The notes beneath the pieces are model-generated. The model was given only the letters and a program-made list of their open reading frames with translations. It did no database searches and was not told the origin of the DNA. A stretch of 14,718 nucleotides of DNA, from positions 1 to 14,718 of the forward strand of contig NZ_VKDB01000044.1 of the NCBI RefSeq assembly GCF_007280555.1, written 5' to 3'. This DNA is from Deinococcus detaillensis. Its GTDB lineage: Bacteria > Deinococcota > Deinococci > Deinococcales > Deinococcaceae. Shown here piece by piece: positions 6,390 to 14,428 of this stretch; position 1 is the stretch's first letter, and each line of letters starts with the position of its first letter. The translations under genes and the position numbers were made by a program.

Positions 6390-9300
6390 ATGAAAACACA
6401 ACATCTCAGCGCTTTTGGCTTGGCCATCAGCATCGCTTTGCTCACGGCCTGTCAGAGCAAAGTGGCCGTACCTCCCACTTCATCGACGCCGGTGAGCGTC
6501 ACCAAACCCAGACCCGTCAACAGTGCCGCGAGTCTGATGCGCTTGGACTTTCAGAAGCTGAACAGCGACAAGCCGGAAGTAACCGCGCAAATGGTAGGCA
6601 GAGGTGTTGGTGCCCAGAGTTTGACCAACGTTCCCGCCGCGCTGAGCGCCAAAGTGCTCTCGGCGAACACCTTCACTTACGGCACCAAGCGCCACGTGCG
6701 AACCACCATCGAATTCACTTACAACGGCACGGCGCAAGTCAACGGCCCCGTGATTTTGCCGGTGGACACGGCGTCGTCCGATGCGGCCAAGGACACCATC
6801 GGGAGCTCGCCATTCATCAACGTGCTCTACTTCGACCGCTCCGACGCCAGGCAAAAGGTGCTGGATGGAAAGCTGCAATTGGTGCGTGGTAAGAAGTACG
6901 ATACGGCATCACAGACCGCCGCCGATGATCTGGACGCCACGCCGTATACCGCTCAGGATCTCGCTGGCTTCACGCCTCCGACGTTCGACGGCGTCAGCAG
7001 TATCACGCCCTACAACAACACAGGTTATCAGATCACGGGCCTGCCGAACAACAAGCTGAAGCAGGGTGATAAGTTCACCGCCGTCGTCGGCCTCGATGTC
7101 AACGATGTCAGCACCCCAGCCAACGATCCTTTTTACGCCAGCATCTTTTACCTGCTGACCGAAGGTGCGCCCACGCTTCAGGAGTCCCAGGGCATTGACC
7201 GCACCATTGGCGTGACTGGGGATTTGTCAAGCCTCAGTCTGAAAACCACTGACGCGGGCGGCGGTGACATCAAGATTCAGAACAAGACCAGCACACCCAT
7301 CACAGTCACCATTCCCGCGCCGCCAACCATGCCCGGCCAACTGAAACTGAACGTCGGCTCGGCGCTCGACTCTTACAGCCAGACGATTCCTGCCAACCAG
7401 ACTGCCACCGTTCCTTACGTGGCCGAATGCCCTGTCGACGAGGGAACCTACACCCAGGCCTTTGACATCAAGATTGGCAGCGAAGTCAAGAAATCCAGCG
7501 TTACGGTGGAGTGTGCCACCGACGACGTAGCAGAAAATGACCCGCTGGACACCACCAAGGTACTGAAACCCGAAGACGAGACGCAACTGCTCAGTTACGA
7601 TGAGCAGGCCAACACTGCCAGGTTCGCGCCGGGATCAAGCTTTGCCGCTGGGTTGATGGCAGGCGACGTGGTGGTTTCTGATCCTATCCCCAACATCGCC
7701 CCTGAAGGTCTGGCCTTCAAGATCGAGACCATCTCTGCTGACAAGACCAACATCACCTTCACGGACGCCGATCTGGGTGAACTGTTCCAAGAAGCGAATG
7801 TGGACAACGAGTTGAATCCCACCTTCAACGACATTGATCTCAAATCCTCCACCTTCATGCCTGGCATTACTGCTATGGCGGGAGAAGGCGACACGCTGCT
7901 CAATCTCAGCTTCGATCAGGTGCTGATCGGCGACAAGACCAAGAAAGACCCCAACAATTACCTGATTGCCAACGGCAAACTCGTTGTGAACAAACCGAAG
8001 CTGGTCTTCAAGGCCCAATTGAACGTGCCCGGCGTAACGAGTGTGAACATCAATGAAATCCTCACGATAAGCGCTAAGAATGGTGGACTGAGTGCCATGT
8101 CAGAGGGGCAGCTCCGTTCGATGGGTTGGTTCAGTAGTTTCGTCAGTAAAGCTAAAGAAGGTATCTCCTCTGTCACGCAGTTCGCGACCAATACAGCCAA
8201 CCAGGTCGCCTCTTTAGGCACTGGCGCGTATCAGGCCGTCAGCAACCTCACCCAAGGAGTGTCCTTCAACTCCGAGCTGTACGGCGAATTTACGGAACAG
8301 GCCAGTCTGAAGATCGAGGGCAAAGCCGACTCCAAGCTCACCAAGAAGATTCCGATCGGCAACGTGAAGTTCAAACCCATTACGCTGACACTGGGTTTTA
8401 TTCCTGTCACGGTCACGCATGAACTGAACTTGTATATCGATATCAATGGTCAAGTGACCGGCGAGGTGAAGTACAACGTCGAACAGTCGTTCACTTACAA
8501 AGCCGGCATCAAGTACGACAGCAAGCTCAGCCCGAAAGTCCAGAAGATCAATGAAGTCACGCCGACCTTTACTCAGGAGTTCCAACTTTACGGCAATTTC
8601 GATCTGGACGCCAAAGCGGTGGCTGAGTATGAAGCCAAACTGTTCGGTACTTTCGGAGCCTTCGCCAACGCCAAGATCGGTCCGACGATCAGCGCCCGCA
8701 CCCAAGGTGACCAACTGCAACTGAACGGCAAAATCTGTGCCAGCGGTGACGCTGGAACCCGCGAATTCGAGTTCAAGGTGCCTGTGATCAATACCACTCT
8801 CAAGCTGGACGGCACCAATCTAAACCTCTTCGGCAACTGCTTTGTGGAGGTCAGTAAAAGCGTCAAGCTGCCACTGGTTGCCAAACTTGAATACCCGGTA
8901 GACAGGACGCCCACGGCCACCAGCGGCATCACCTTCGACACGGTACCAGAGATCGACTACGGCCCGGCCATCCCCTTTAAGCTAACGGTGGTCAGCGCCG
9001 ACCCCAATACCACCTACTCTTACCAGTGGGCACTCGACGGCGCTGCGCTTGCCACTGGCGCTGCCGACCACACCGTGAACCTGCCCGCCACCGAAATCGG
9101 CAAGGAGCACACTCTGACAGCGGTAGTCAGTGTCGGGAGTGACCCTAACATCACCTTGCAAAAAGCGACCAAGAAAATCACCTTTAAGCTCAAGAACAGT
9201 GCGCCCAAAGTGAATTTCACAAGCACAGATACTGTGCAAAGTGATCCGGGTCAGGACACGAACTTCACGGTAAATGTTTCCGATAACAATGAGCAGATCG

Positions 9301-9491
9301 ACTGCACTCAGGTGCGCTGGTCTTCCAATGCTGGTGGCTATGAACTCGTCAGTCAGGGCGGAACCAACGGTGCCTGCACCGCCACGCTGAAGTTCTCCCA
9401 GAGTGGCAGCGCCAACGTCTTCGCTCAGGTCACGGACACCTTGAACGCCACCACGACTGCGCAGCAGGTTGTGAACATCGCAAGCCCCTAA
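6390..9491 (+). CDS. Large secreted lipoprotein with beta-rich and Ig/PKD-like domains
   Basis: The start ATG at 6390 lies behind AGGAGAGG (6376-6383) and gives 1033 residues. The signal peptide MKTQHLSAFGLAISIALLTAC ends in a lipobox with Cys21, so the protein should be anchored on the outer side of a membrane. Residues about 385-430 (LLSYDEQANTARFA ... GDVVVSDP) resemble a segment repeated in bacterial surface proteins. Residues about 630-830 are a beta-rich region with alternating hydrophobic strands, and residues about 835-1033 look like two Ig/PKD-type domains, including NFTVNVSDNNEQIDCTQVRW. No catalytic motif is seen. Only 43 bp separate it from the RiPP precursor, so co-transcription is likely, which suggests a role in binding, displaying or protecting against the peptide. 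That role is inference. Confidence 0.75.
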   Translation: MKTQHLSAFGLAISIALLTACQSKVAVPPTSSTPVSVTKPRPVNSAASLMRLDFQKLNSDKPEVTAQMVGRGVGAQSLTNVPAALSAKVLSANTFTYGTKRHVRTTIEFTYNGTAQVNGPVILPVDTASSDAAKDTIGSSPFINVLYFDRSDARQKVLDGKLQLVRGKKYDTASQTAADDLDATPYTAQDLAGFTPPTFDGVSSITPYNNTGYQITGLPNNKLKQGDKFTAVVGLDVNDVSTPANDPFYASIFYLLTEGAPTLQESQGIDRTIGVTGDLSSLSLKTTDAGGGDIKIQNKTSTPITVTIPAPPTMPGQLKLNVGSALDSYSQTIPANQTATVPYVAECPVDEGTYTQAFDIKIGSEVKKSSVTVECATDDVAENDPLDTTKVLKPEDETQLLSYDEQANTARFAPGSSFAAGLMAGDVVVSDPIPNIAPEGLAFKIETISADKTNITFTDADLGELFQEANVDNELNPTFNDIDLKSSTFMPGITAMAGEGDTLLNLSFDQVLIGDKTKKDPNNYLIANGKLVVNKPKLVFKAQLNVPGVTSVNINEILTISAKNGGLSAMSEGQLRSMGWFSSFVSKAKEGISSVTQFATNTANQVASLGTGAYQAVSNLTQGVSFNSELYGEFTEQASLKIEGKADSKLTKKIPIGNVKFKPITLTLGFIPVTVTHELNLYIDINGQVTGEVKYNVEQSFTYKAGIKYDSKLSPKVQKINEVTPTFTQEFQLYGNFDLDAKAVAEYEAKLFGTFGAFANAKIGPTISARTQGDQLQLNGKICASGDAGTREFEFKVPVINTTLKLDGTNLNLFGNCFVEVSKSVKLPLVAKLEYPVDRTPTATSGITFDTVPEIDYGPAIPFKLTVVSADPNTTYSYQWALDGAALATGAADHTVNLPATEIGKEHTLTAVVSVGSDPNITLQKATKKITFKLKNSAPKVNFTSTDTVQSDPGQDTNFTVNVSDNNEQIDCTQVRWSSNAGGYELVSQGGTNGACTATLKFSQSGSANVFAQVTDTLNATTTAQQVVNIASP

Positions 9492-9517
9492 ACTCAACCT
9501 CACTCCATAGGGCAAGA

Positions 9518-9540
9518 AGGGCAGGGTTACCACCTGTCCT
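9518..9540 (+). repeat. Hairpin between lipoprotein and protease genes
   Basis: AGGGCAGG (9518-9525) pairs with CCTGTCCT (9533-9540) over 8 bp with one G-U wobble in the plus-strand RNA and a 7-nt loop. CTTCGTCCATTTC follows, which is not a clean T-run. It could lower read-through into the protease gene or shield the message end rather than terminate fully. Confidence 0.35.
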
Positions 9541-9562
9541 CTTCGTCCATTTCAGGTTCACT

Positions 9563-11656
9563 GTGAAAAAAATTATGCTTGCCCTACTGCTGAGTCCCCT
9601 CGTCTCCTGCGCCTCTCAATCCCCTAAACCCATTTCCGACCCAGTACTCCCTGACTCAGCACCGGCCTCAGCTCCCGTAGTGACCGATCAAGTCACCCGG
9701 CGTCAGGTGAATTTTGCGTATCTCAGCGACCAGAGAATCACTCAGGCCTTCTCCGGCGAGTGGAAGGTGGTGAAAACTCCGGTCTGGGTGCAGTACACCA
9801 GGGGCAGCGGCGACGTCTTCGATCTGAGTCTGCGGGCAGTGCGCGGCAACGCCGACTTCCAAGCCCTCACGCAGCCCAGTTTGACCGGCGAGATCGTTAT
9901 CGCCTGGAAGTCCAAGGAAAACGGCCAGTCAGGGCAAACCAGCTGGCCGGTCAGCCTGAATATGTACCAGGTGAGCGGCACCACCGCCCCACATCAGACC
10001 AGCGGGCCGGACGCCAGATCAGAAACCTGGACGCCGCCCGCCGCTCAGAGCAGCACCCAAGACTACATCGTTACCTACAAAACGCGGGCCGCCAGGGACA
10101 CGGGCGTGTTGGCCTACACACGACAAGCACTCCGCGCGGCGCCGTCAGTACTCAGTATTCAGGTCAGCGCTGCTCCGCCCGCCGATCCGCTCGGTGCCAG
10201 AAGCGCCATGGTCCATGGGCTGAGCCAGGCTGATGTGGGGGCAACCCGGCGAGATCCAGATGTGCTGAGCGTTGAACCGAACGCCGAACTCCATCTTCAG
10301 TCCAATGAAATGTCTCCCCTACAAGCTCCCCTTGAGCCGTCAGACCAGTATTATCCCAATCAGTGGGCCATGCGCCTGCTCGGGTATCCCGCCGTATGGC
10401 GCGATATGGCCACCACGCCGTACCAGCATCCGGTGGTGGTCGCGGTGCTGGATACCGGCGTCCGCTATGATCACCCAGATTTAGCAGGTGTGTTGCTGAG
10501 AGGCGTAGACGGGGCCATCGACCTGATTCCGCGCGAAAAAAGCGATGATGACAACGGCGTCGACAGTGACCCGACTGACCCCTCGTTCCTAGGCCGGACG
10601 ATGGGCAGCCACGGTACACACGTTGCGGGGATTATCGCCGCCCGCTGGGGAACTTTCACGCCGCCCTGCGCCGGATGCAGCAGCAGCGGCGTGGTAGGGG
10701 CCAGCTACACCGCGCCTGTGAAGATTCTGCCGATTCGCATTATCGACGCCACCGGCACCACCACCATCGCTGAAACCGTCAACGGTATTCGTTACGCGGC
10801 GGGCCTGCCCATTACAGTAGGCGGCAGCACTTTCACCAACTCTACGCCCGCCCAGATTCTGAACCTGAGCCTAGGGAGCCTCATGAGCGCTGAAACCGCC
10901 GCGCCGCTGTGTGACGCCATCGCGGAAGTTCGCAAGAAGGGTGTGCTGGCGTTCGTGGCTGCTGGAAACTTCGGTACCAGCACCGTGAACTACCCCGCCG
11001 GGTGCCCGGACGCCGTGGCGGTGGCTTCCGTGACCCTTTCCAAATCCGGCGCACCAGAGCACTCCTCATTCAGCAGTGCTTACCCGCAGGTGCAGCTCAG
11101 CGCCCCCGGCGGAGCGGGCAGCAGTAGCGCGGCGTTCAACGGTTCACTCCTGAACGGCACTCCCTTCCCGGACGACATCATGTCCACCAACTGGGATTAC
11201 AGTAAAAATCTTCCCAACTACTCCGGCATGTCAGGCACTTCGCAGGCGACTCCGCAAGTCGCCGCCCTGGCCGCCCTGATGCTCAGTAAAGGCGTGACGA
11301 CGAACGCTGAAGATACCCTGGCCCGCCTAGACGCGACGGCCACTGACCTGGGCCAGCCTGGCCGCGACAATCAGTTCGGATACGGCATGATCGATCCAGT
11401 GGCCGCCCTCGGCGCTCCGGCCATCAGCGCCCACGAGGGCATTCAGGTGTATGCCGATGACGGGCACACATACGGCGCGCTCATGAACGGCAACACCTTC
11501 GTATCTTACCTGCCTGAGGGAAGCTACACGCTCGTCTACGGCACCGACACCAACGGCAACTCGACTTACGGCGAGAAAGGAGAGGCTCACACGGCCAAGC
11601 GCTTCGTCTTGGGGCTGGAAAACCCAGACGTCAAGTTGGGCTTCCTCAACCACTGA
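9563..11656 (+). CDS. Subtilisin-family (S8) serine protease lipoprotein
   Basis: The 697-residue protein starts with GTG at 9563 after a weak CAGG. The signal sequence MKKIMLALLLSPLVSC ends in a lipobox with Cys16. A domain of unknown role covers about 45-160, then an I9-like propeptide (about 168-250). The S8 domain has the full triad: Asp297 in AVLDTGVRYDHPDL, His350 in GSHGTHVAG and Ser560 in GMSGTSQATP, with oxyanion Asn469 in VAAGNFG. A C-terminal beta-rich segment (about 625-697) remains after the catalytic domain. It should be an active exported protease. It lies 71 bp after the large lipoprotein and before the peptidase fusion. A second trimming of the RiPP or a defence role are both possible; neither is shown. 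Confidence 0.9.
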   Translation: MKKIMLALLLSPLVSCASQSPKPISDPVLPDSAPASAPVVTDQVTRRQVNFAYLSDQRITQAFSGEWKVVKTPVWVQYTRGSGDVFDLSLRAVRGNADFQALTQPSLTGEIVIAWKSKENGQSGQTSWPVSLNMYQVSGTTAPHQTSGPDARSETWTPPAAQSSTQDYIVTYKTRAARDTGVLAYTRQALRAAPSVLSIQVSAAPPADPLGARSAMVHGLSQADVGATRRDPDVLSVEPNAELHLQSNEMSPLQAPLEPSDQYYPNQWAMRLLGYPAVWRDMATTPYQHPVVVAVLDTGVRYDHPDLAGVLLRGVDGAIDLIPREKSDDDNGVDSDPTDPSFLGRTMGSHGTHVAGIIAARWGTFTPPCAGCSSSGVVGASYTAPVKILPIRIIDATGTTTIAETVNGIRYAAGLPITVGGSTFTNSTPAQILNLSLGSLMSAETAAPLCDAIAEVRKKGVLAFVAAGNFGTSTVNYPAGCPDAVAVASVTLSKSGAPEHSSFSSAYPQVQLSAPGGAGSSSAAFNGSLLNGTPFPDDIMSTNWDYSKNLPNYSGMSGTSQATPQVAALAALMLSKGVTTNAEDTLARLDATATDLGQPGRDNQFGYGMIDPVAALGAPAISAHEGIQVYADDGHTYGALMNGNTFVSYLPEGSYTLVYGTDTNGNSTYGEKGEAHTAKRFVLGLENPDVKLGFLNH

Positions 11657-11725
11657 CCCGCTAAGATCAGTTTTCTTTCTGCGTACTCGTGTAAAACGCT
11701 GCTAAACGACCCAAAGGGGCTATCT

Positions 11726-11827
11726 ATGAGCGATTCAGTAGCAATCTATGGAACTTATCGACGGACGCGGCAGCGCCGCCTCAAGCAGGCTCGGAGTTCA
11801 GTGCCTTGTAACGGGCGGCACGGATGA
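11726..11827 (+). CDS. 33-residue ORF translationally coupled to the fusion gene
   Basis: ATG 11726 lies 6 nt after AAAGGGG (11713-11719), a better ribosome binding site than that of the next gene. The ORF ends in TGA at 11825-11827, overlapping the ATG of the nucleotidyltransferase-B2 gene in the arrangement ATGA. The peptide is very basic (GTYRRTRQRRLKQARSS) and lacks the lasso leader signature, so it is unlikely to be a second precursor. It most likely serves as a coupling leader that delivers ribosomes to the weakly initiated downstream start. It is too short for the usual gene finders. Confidence 0.4.
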   Translation: MSDSVAIYGTYRRTRQRRLKQARSSVPCNGRHG

Positions 11828-13158
11828 ATATGCACTCGCACCTGCCTACCTTGGAGCGGGTGCTGATCCAGCCGGAAACCGCAACTTCGCAGGATCTGCC
11901 CGGCGTTCGGGCGGCGAGCTTGGGCGGCGCTCTGCGTTCGCGGCTGCCGGAGGATCATCCGCTGCGCAATACTCTGCGTGCCGACGCCCTGAGCTTAGGC
12001 ATGCGGCACGCCCAGATCCGCACCGAGGTGAGATCACTGCTGCGCGTCTGGGCCAGCGAGGACATTCACGCTCTCATTTTTAAAGGCTTCGCTCTGGCGG
12101 AATTCGACTACGCCTCGTCTGGCGAGCGGCTTTACGGGGACGTGGACATTCTGCTGCCGGATCAACCCAGCGTCATCTGGCGGGCCGCGCACTTGGCGAT
12201 GGCGCACGGCTGGCGCAGCGACGGCCAGCACGCCGATCCTTCGACTTGGACCCACGAGACCATGCATCTCTACAGTCCAAACGGGCACGTGCGGCTGGAT
12301 GTCCACCGCTGTGTGATTGGCCTGCGGTCTGGCGTGACTTTGCGACGGGCGCAAGACCTTACCGCTGGACTGCGGGCACGGGCACGGCAGCTGGACTGGG
12401 ACGGCGTCTCGATCAGCCTTCCCCATCCGCTCGACGCTGCCGTGCTGAATGTGGCGCTGGGACGCAGTTGGGGCGGCGACAGCGGGGGCCTCAAGCCCGC
12501 CGACTACCTCGACCTCCAGATTTTGAGTGATCGATACGACCTGAGCATGGTCGACCTCGCAGCGCACGCGGCGAATCTCGGCGCGGCACATACTTGGGCA
12601 GCCTTCCTGCGGGTGTGTAATCCTTACACAGGGCAGTTGGTTCTCGGTCCGGCCCGTACCCAGCCCATTATCTTCGCGGGGCTGCGCGGCGACGGCGTTC
12701 ATCCTCGGTTGGCACATTGGCGCGGGCGGCTGGTCGATTTGCGCCGGGGCTGGCCGCTGCTTCCCGTTTCACTGCTCGATGTCCTGGCAGCACGCGCCGC
12801 TACAGTAAAGGGCGCGGATCCGCAGGATCACCTGCGCCGCTGGACCCCGGCAGGCCCGGTTCGGCGCTTACCGTTAGGTACGCTTCAGGACCGGATCATG
12901 GTTATTGGCTGGTGGACTACGTTACTCTACCCCCGCCAGAAGCGCCGGGGCGTGTGCGTGCCGCGTGCTTACGCGAGCTACCGCAGCCTGCGCCGCAGCG
13001 GCCACCCGGTCCGTTTCGTGAGCGGGGTGGCCACCGGTCCAGGCGGTGTGCATGGCCACGCCTGGATCGAGGACGACCGGGGCCAGATCGAGTGCTACAA
13101 CGAACCCGAGAACCGTAACCGCTTCCGCGAACTGTTCAGTTTTCCGGCATCGGAATAG
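11824..13158 (+). CDS. Nucleotidyltransferase fused to lasso B2-type leader peptidase
   Basis: This 444-residue protein joins two enzymes normally encoded separately in lasso clusters. Residues about 45-290 match NTP_transf_5-like nucleotidyltransferases: LIFKGFALAEF (Lys87), then RLYGDVDILLP with the metal-binding pair Asp106/Asp108, and VRLDVH with Asp159 as a likely third acid. Residues about 315-444 match the transglutaminase-like B2 protease that cuts lasso leaders: Cys378 in RRGVCVPRAYASYRSLRR, VRFVSGVA, His412 in HGHAWIE, and Asp417 or Asp418 completing the triad. The start at 11824 overlaps the stop of a 33-residue ORF and has a poor ribosome binding site of its own; an in-frame TAA at 11809 rules out a longer N-terminus. 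Its 3' end overlaps the converging kinase gene by 23 bp. B2 function is a strong call; the nucleotide transferred and its target are unknown. Confidence 0.85.
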   Translation: MNMHSHLPTLERVLIQPETATSQDLPGVRAASLGGALRSRLPEDHPLRNTLRADALSLGMRHAQIRTEVRSLLRVWASEDIHALIFKGFALAEFDYASSGERLYGDVDILLPDQPSVIWRAAHLAMAHGWRSDGQHADPSTWTHETMHLYSPNGHVRLDVHRCVIGLRSGVTLRRAQDLTAGLRARARQLDWDGVSISLPHPLDAAVLNVALGRSWGGDSGGLKPADYLDLQILSDRYDLSMVDLAAHAANLGAAHTWAAFLRVCNPYTGQLVLGPARTQPIIFAGLRGDGVHPRLAHWRGRLVDLRRGWPLLPVSLLDVLAARAATVKGADPQDHLRRWTPAGPVRRLPLGTLQDRIMVIGWWTTLLYPRQKRRGVCVPRAYASYRSLRRSGHPVRFVSGVATGPGGVHGHAWIEDDRGQIECYNEPENRNRFRELFSFPASE

Positions 13159-14038
13159 GCGATAGCAGTTCGCCGGCCGTGGAAACCACCTCCTTACGGC
13201 TCAGCGAGCACGGCGCAAGGAGCGGCAGAAGCCGAGCAATGCCGCGCTGAACCTGTTCGCGGGCTGTGGTGGTGAGAGGCACACCCGTTGTTTCCCAGAG
13301 AGCACGCACCCTCTCAGGGGCGCTGAGTTCTTCCCGCCGTACGGATAGCAGCAAGAGCTGAATCAACTGTGTGCGGTGCGGCGCACCGATCTGGATGGGC
13401 ATTCGCAGCTTGCCGTGCGCATCTCGGTCCCAGGCCCCCGCGCTGGACAGGAGATCAGGCGCGAACTGTTTCAGACTGTCGTCGTAGACCCGCAGGTGGG
13501 TGTCGAGGCCTCTGATCTCGCCGCTCGCTGCGTGCCAGAAGGCGCGGTCTTCAGCGATCACCTGTCTTCCGGCGGTGTACAGACGCAACGCCGCCGTACT
13601 CTTGCCCGCCCCGCTCACTCCGGTGAGAGCCACTGCCCGCTGCCCAGCGGCAATTACTGACGCATGTAGGGGCAGCCAGCCTCCAGCCCGGTGAAGCTCG
13701 GTAAAAATGAGCGCCCACGCTTCGGTCGGCGCACCTTCCGGCACGCAGCACACCTCTGCACCCAGCTGTCCAGATCGTACCCAGAGTTGCTCGCCGAGCC
13801 AGAGCTCATCACCTAGCACCCTGACCTCGATCTGCCTTCCTATTAGGAGGAGGAGCCGAGACGGCGCGTTTTTTGGCGCAGCCGGGAGCGTCCCCAGATT
13901 CAGAAAGATTTCACGGCGCGGTGATCCCACCTTGGTTTGCCAGAACTCGCGGAGTTCCGCATCCATACTTGGAGGCAAAGCCGAGAGGATTTTCAAGTCG
14001 AGACTCTGCCAGATCGAAAAATGAGGTAGGGCACTCAA
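13136..14038 (-). CDS. HPr-kinase-like peptide kinase of lasso clusters
   Basis: This 300-residue protein belongs to the HPr-kinase-like group that accompanies some lasso clusters; studied members (ThcoK, PadeK) phosphorylate a C-terminal Ser of the precursor. The Walker A loop is GVSGAGKST (140-148), preceded by LHASVIA with the conserved His125 and followed by VIAEDRAFWH, in which Glu163-Asp164 sit in the place of the catalytic/metal acidic residues. The N-terminal 110 residues form the less conserved domain. The start is TTG at 14038, overlapping the stop of the PqqD-like gene as TTGA, so translation is coupled; the next Met is residue 25. The precursor here ends in Trp, not Ser, so the target would be Ser34, Ser49 or Thr44, or another molecule. 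Confidence 0.82.
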   Translation of the reverse strand: MSALPHFSIWQSLDLKILSALPPSMDAELREFWQTKVGSPRREIFLNLGTLPAAPKNAPSRLLLLIGRQIEVRVLGDELWLGEQLWVRSGQLGAEVCCVPEGAPTEAWALIFTELHRAGGWLPLHASVIAAGQRAVALTGVSGAGKSTAALRLYTAGRQVIAEDRAFWHAASGEIRGLDTHLRVYDDSLKQFAPDLLSSAGAWDRDAHGKLRMPIQIGAPHRTQLIQLLLLSVRREELSAPERVRALWETTGVPLTTTAREQVQRGIARLLPLLAPCSLSRKEVVSTAGELLSPIPMPEN

Positions 14039-14286
14039 GTCAAGGATACCAACTGACGGCTCTGGAGAGCTTGAAGCAGGACGCGTAAATCCTGGCCTGC
14101 CTGAGCGAGAGTGAGATCGTAATGCGTGGCCAGCAGTTCGGCGAGAGTGTCTTCGGTCTGAGGCAAGGCAGTCCAGATCAGTCGACTTGAGGCGTTCAGG
14201 CTAAACATTTCACCGCTGGTGGGATGCATGAGCACCAGTTCATCTTCTAGAGGGGTCACTAAGACTTCAGTATTGGCCTTCCACAT
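14035..14286 (-). CDS. PqqD-like RiPP recognition element (lasso B1 type)
   Basis: PqqD-family proteins of about 80-95 residues bind the leader peptide and present it to the processing enzymes; in lasso systems this is B1, the partner of B2. From Met at 14286 the protein is 83 residues: LVTPLEDELVLMHPTSGEMF gives the three-stranded sheet, followed by SLNASSRLIWTAL and helices AELLATHYDL and DLRVLLQAL, the standard winged-helix order. The frame is open upstream to 14412, but those 42 residues are unlike PqqD. Only a weak AGG lies 12 nt before 14286, so the start is the best guess. It heads a two-gene minus operon with the kinase. It is encoded opposite to its expected B2 partner, so the halves of the peptidase are transcribed separately. 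Confidence 0.85.
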   Translation of the reverse strand: MWKANTEVLVTPLEDELVLMHPTSGEMFSLNASSRLIWTALPQTEDTLAELLATHYDLTLAQAGQDLRVLLQALQSRQLVSLT

Positions 14287-14428
14287 GTTCAGAATGTACC
14301 TGACTCGCGTTAATTTTGGACGAGAGTGCTCGGGCCTGACGGCCTGACAGATTTTATGAGAAAGCGTCCCCCGTAGAGGACACTTTCTGTTTGTGAAGAT
14401 CAAAAATGCCACCGGGGACGCTCCCTGA
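14287..14428. other. Upstream region of the PqqD-like gene with two overlapping inverted repeats
   Basis: AGAAAGCGTCC (14359-14369) and GGACACTTTCT (14378-14388) form an 11-bp stem with 8-nt loop. All pairs hold, with one G-U, only if the RNA comes from the minus strand, which is the transcript leading into the PqqD-like gene. In addition AGCGTCCCC (14363-14371) is repeated inverted at GGGGACGCT (14414-14422), so two alternative hairpins share one arm. The region must also hold the promoter for the minus operon, but no clear -35/-10 pair was seen. Part may be the end of the adjacent IS4-like remnant. Confidence 0.4.

Noticed and set aside
6480..9533. Numerous long minus-strand ORFs inside the large lipoprotein gene
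   Set aside because: They are antisense shadows of a 1033-codon gene with lipobox and ribosome binding site.
9518..9540. Hairpin after the lipoprotein gene as a true intrinsic terminator
   Set aside because: No T-run follows and the stem is only 8 bp with a wobble, so it is listed as a hairpin only.
9563..11656. Cyanobactin-type (PatA/PatG) protease role for the S8 enzyme
   Set aside because: The enzyme is an exported lipoprotein with its own propeptide and no cyanobactin precursor or heterocyclase is present, so that pathway does not fit.
12034..12717. 227-codon minus ORF opposite the nucleotidyltransferase domain
   Set aside because: The plus strand carries clear catalytic motifs; the antisense protein has no resemblance to known families.
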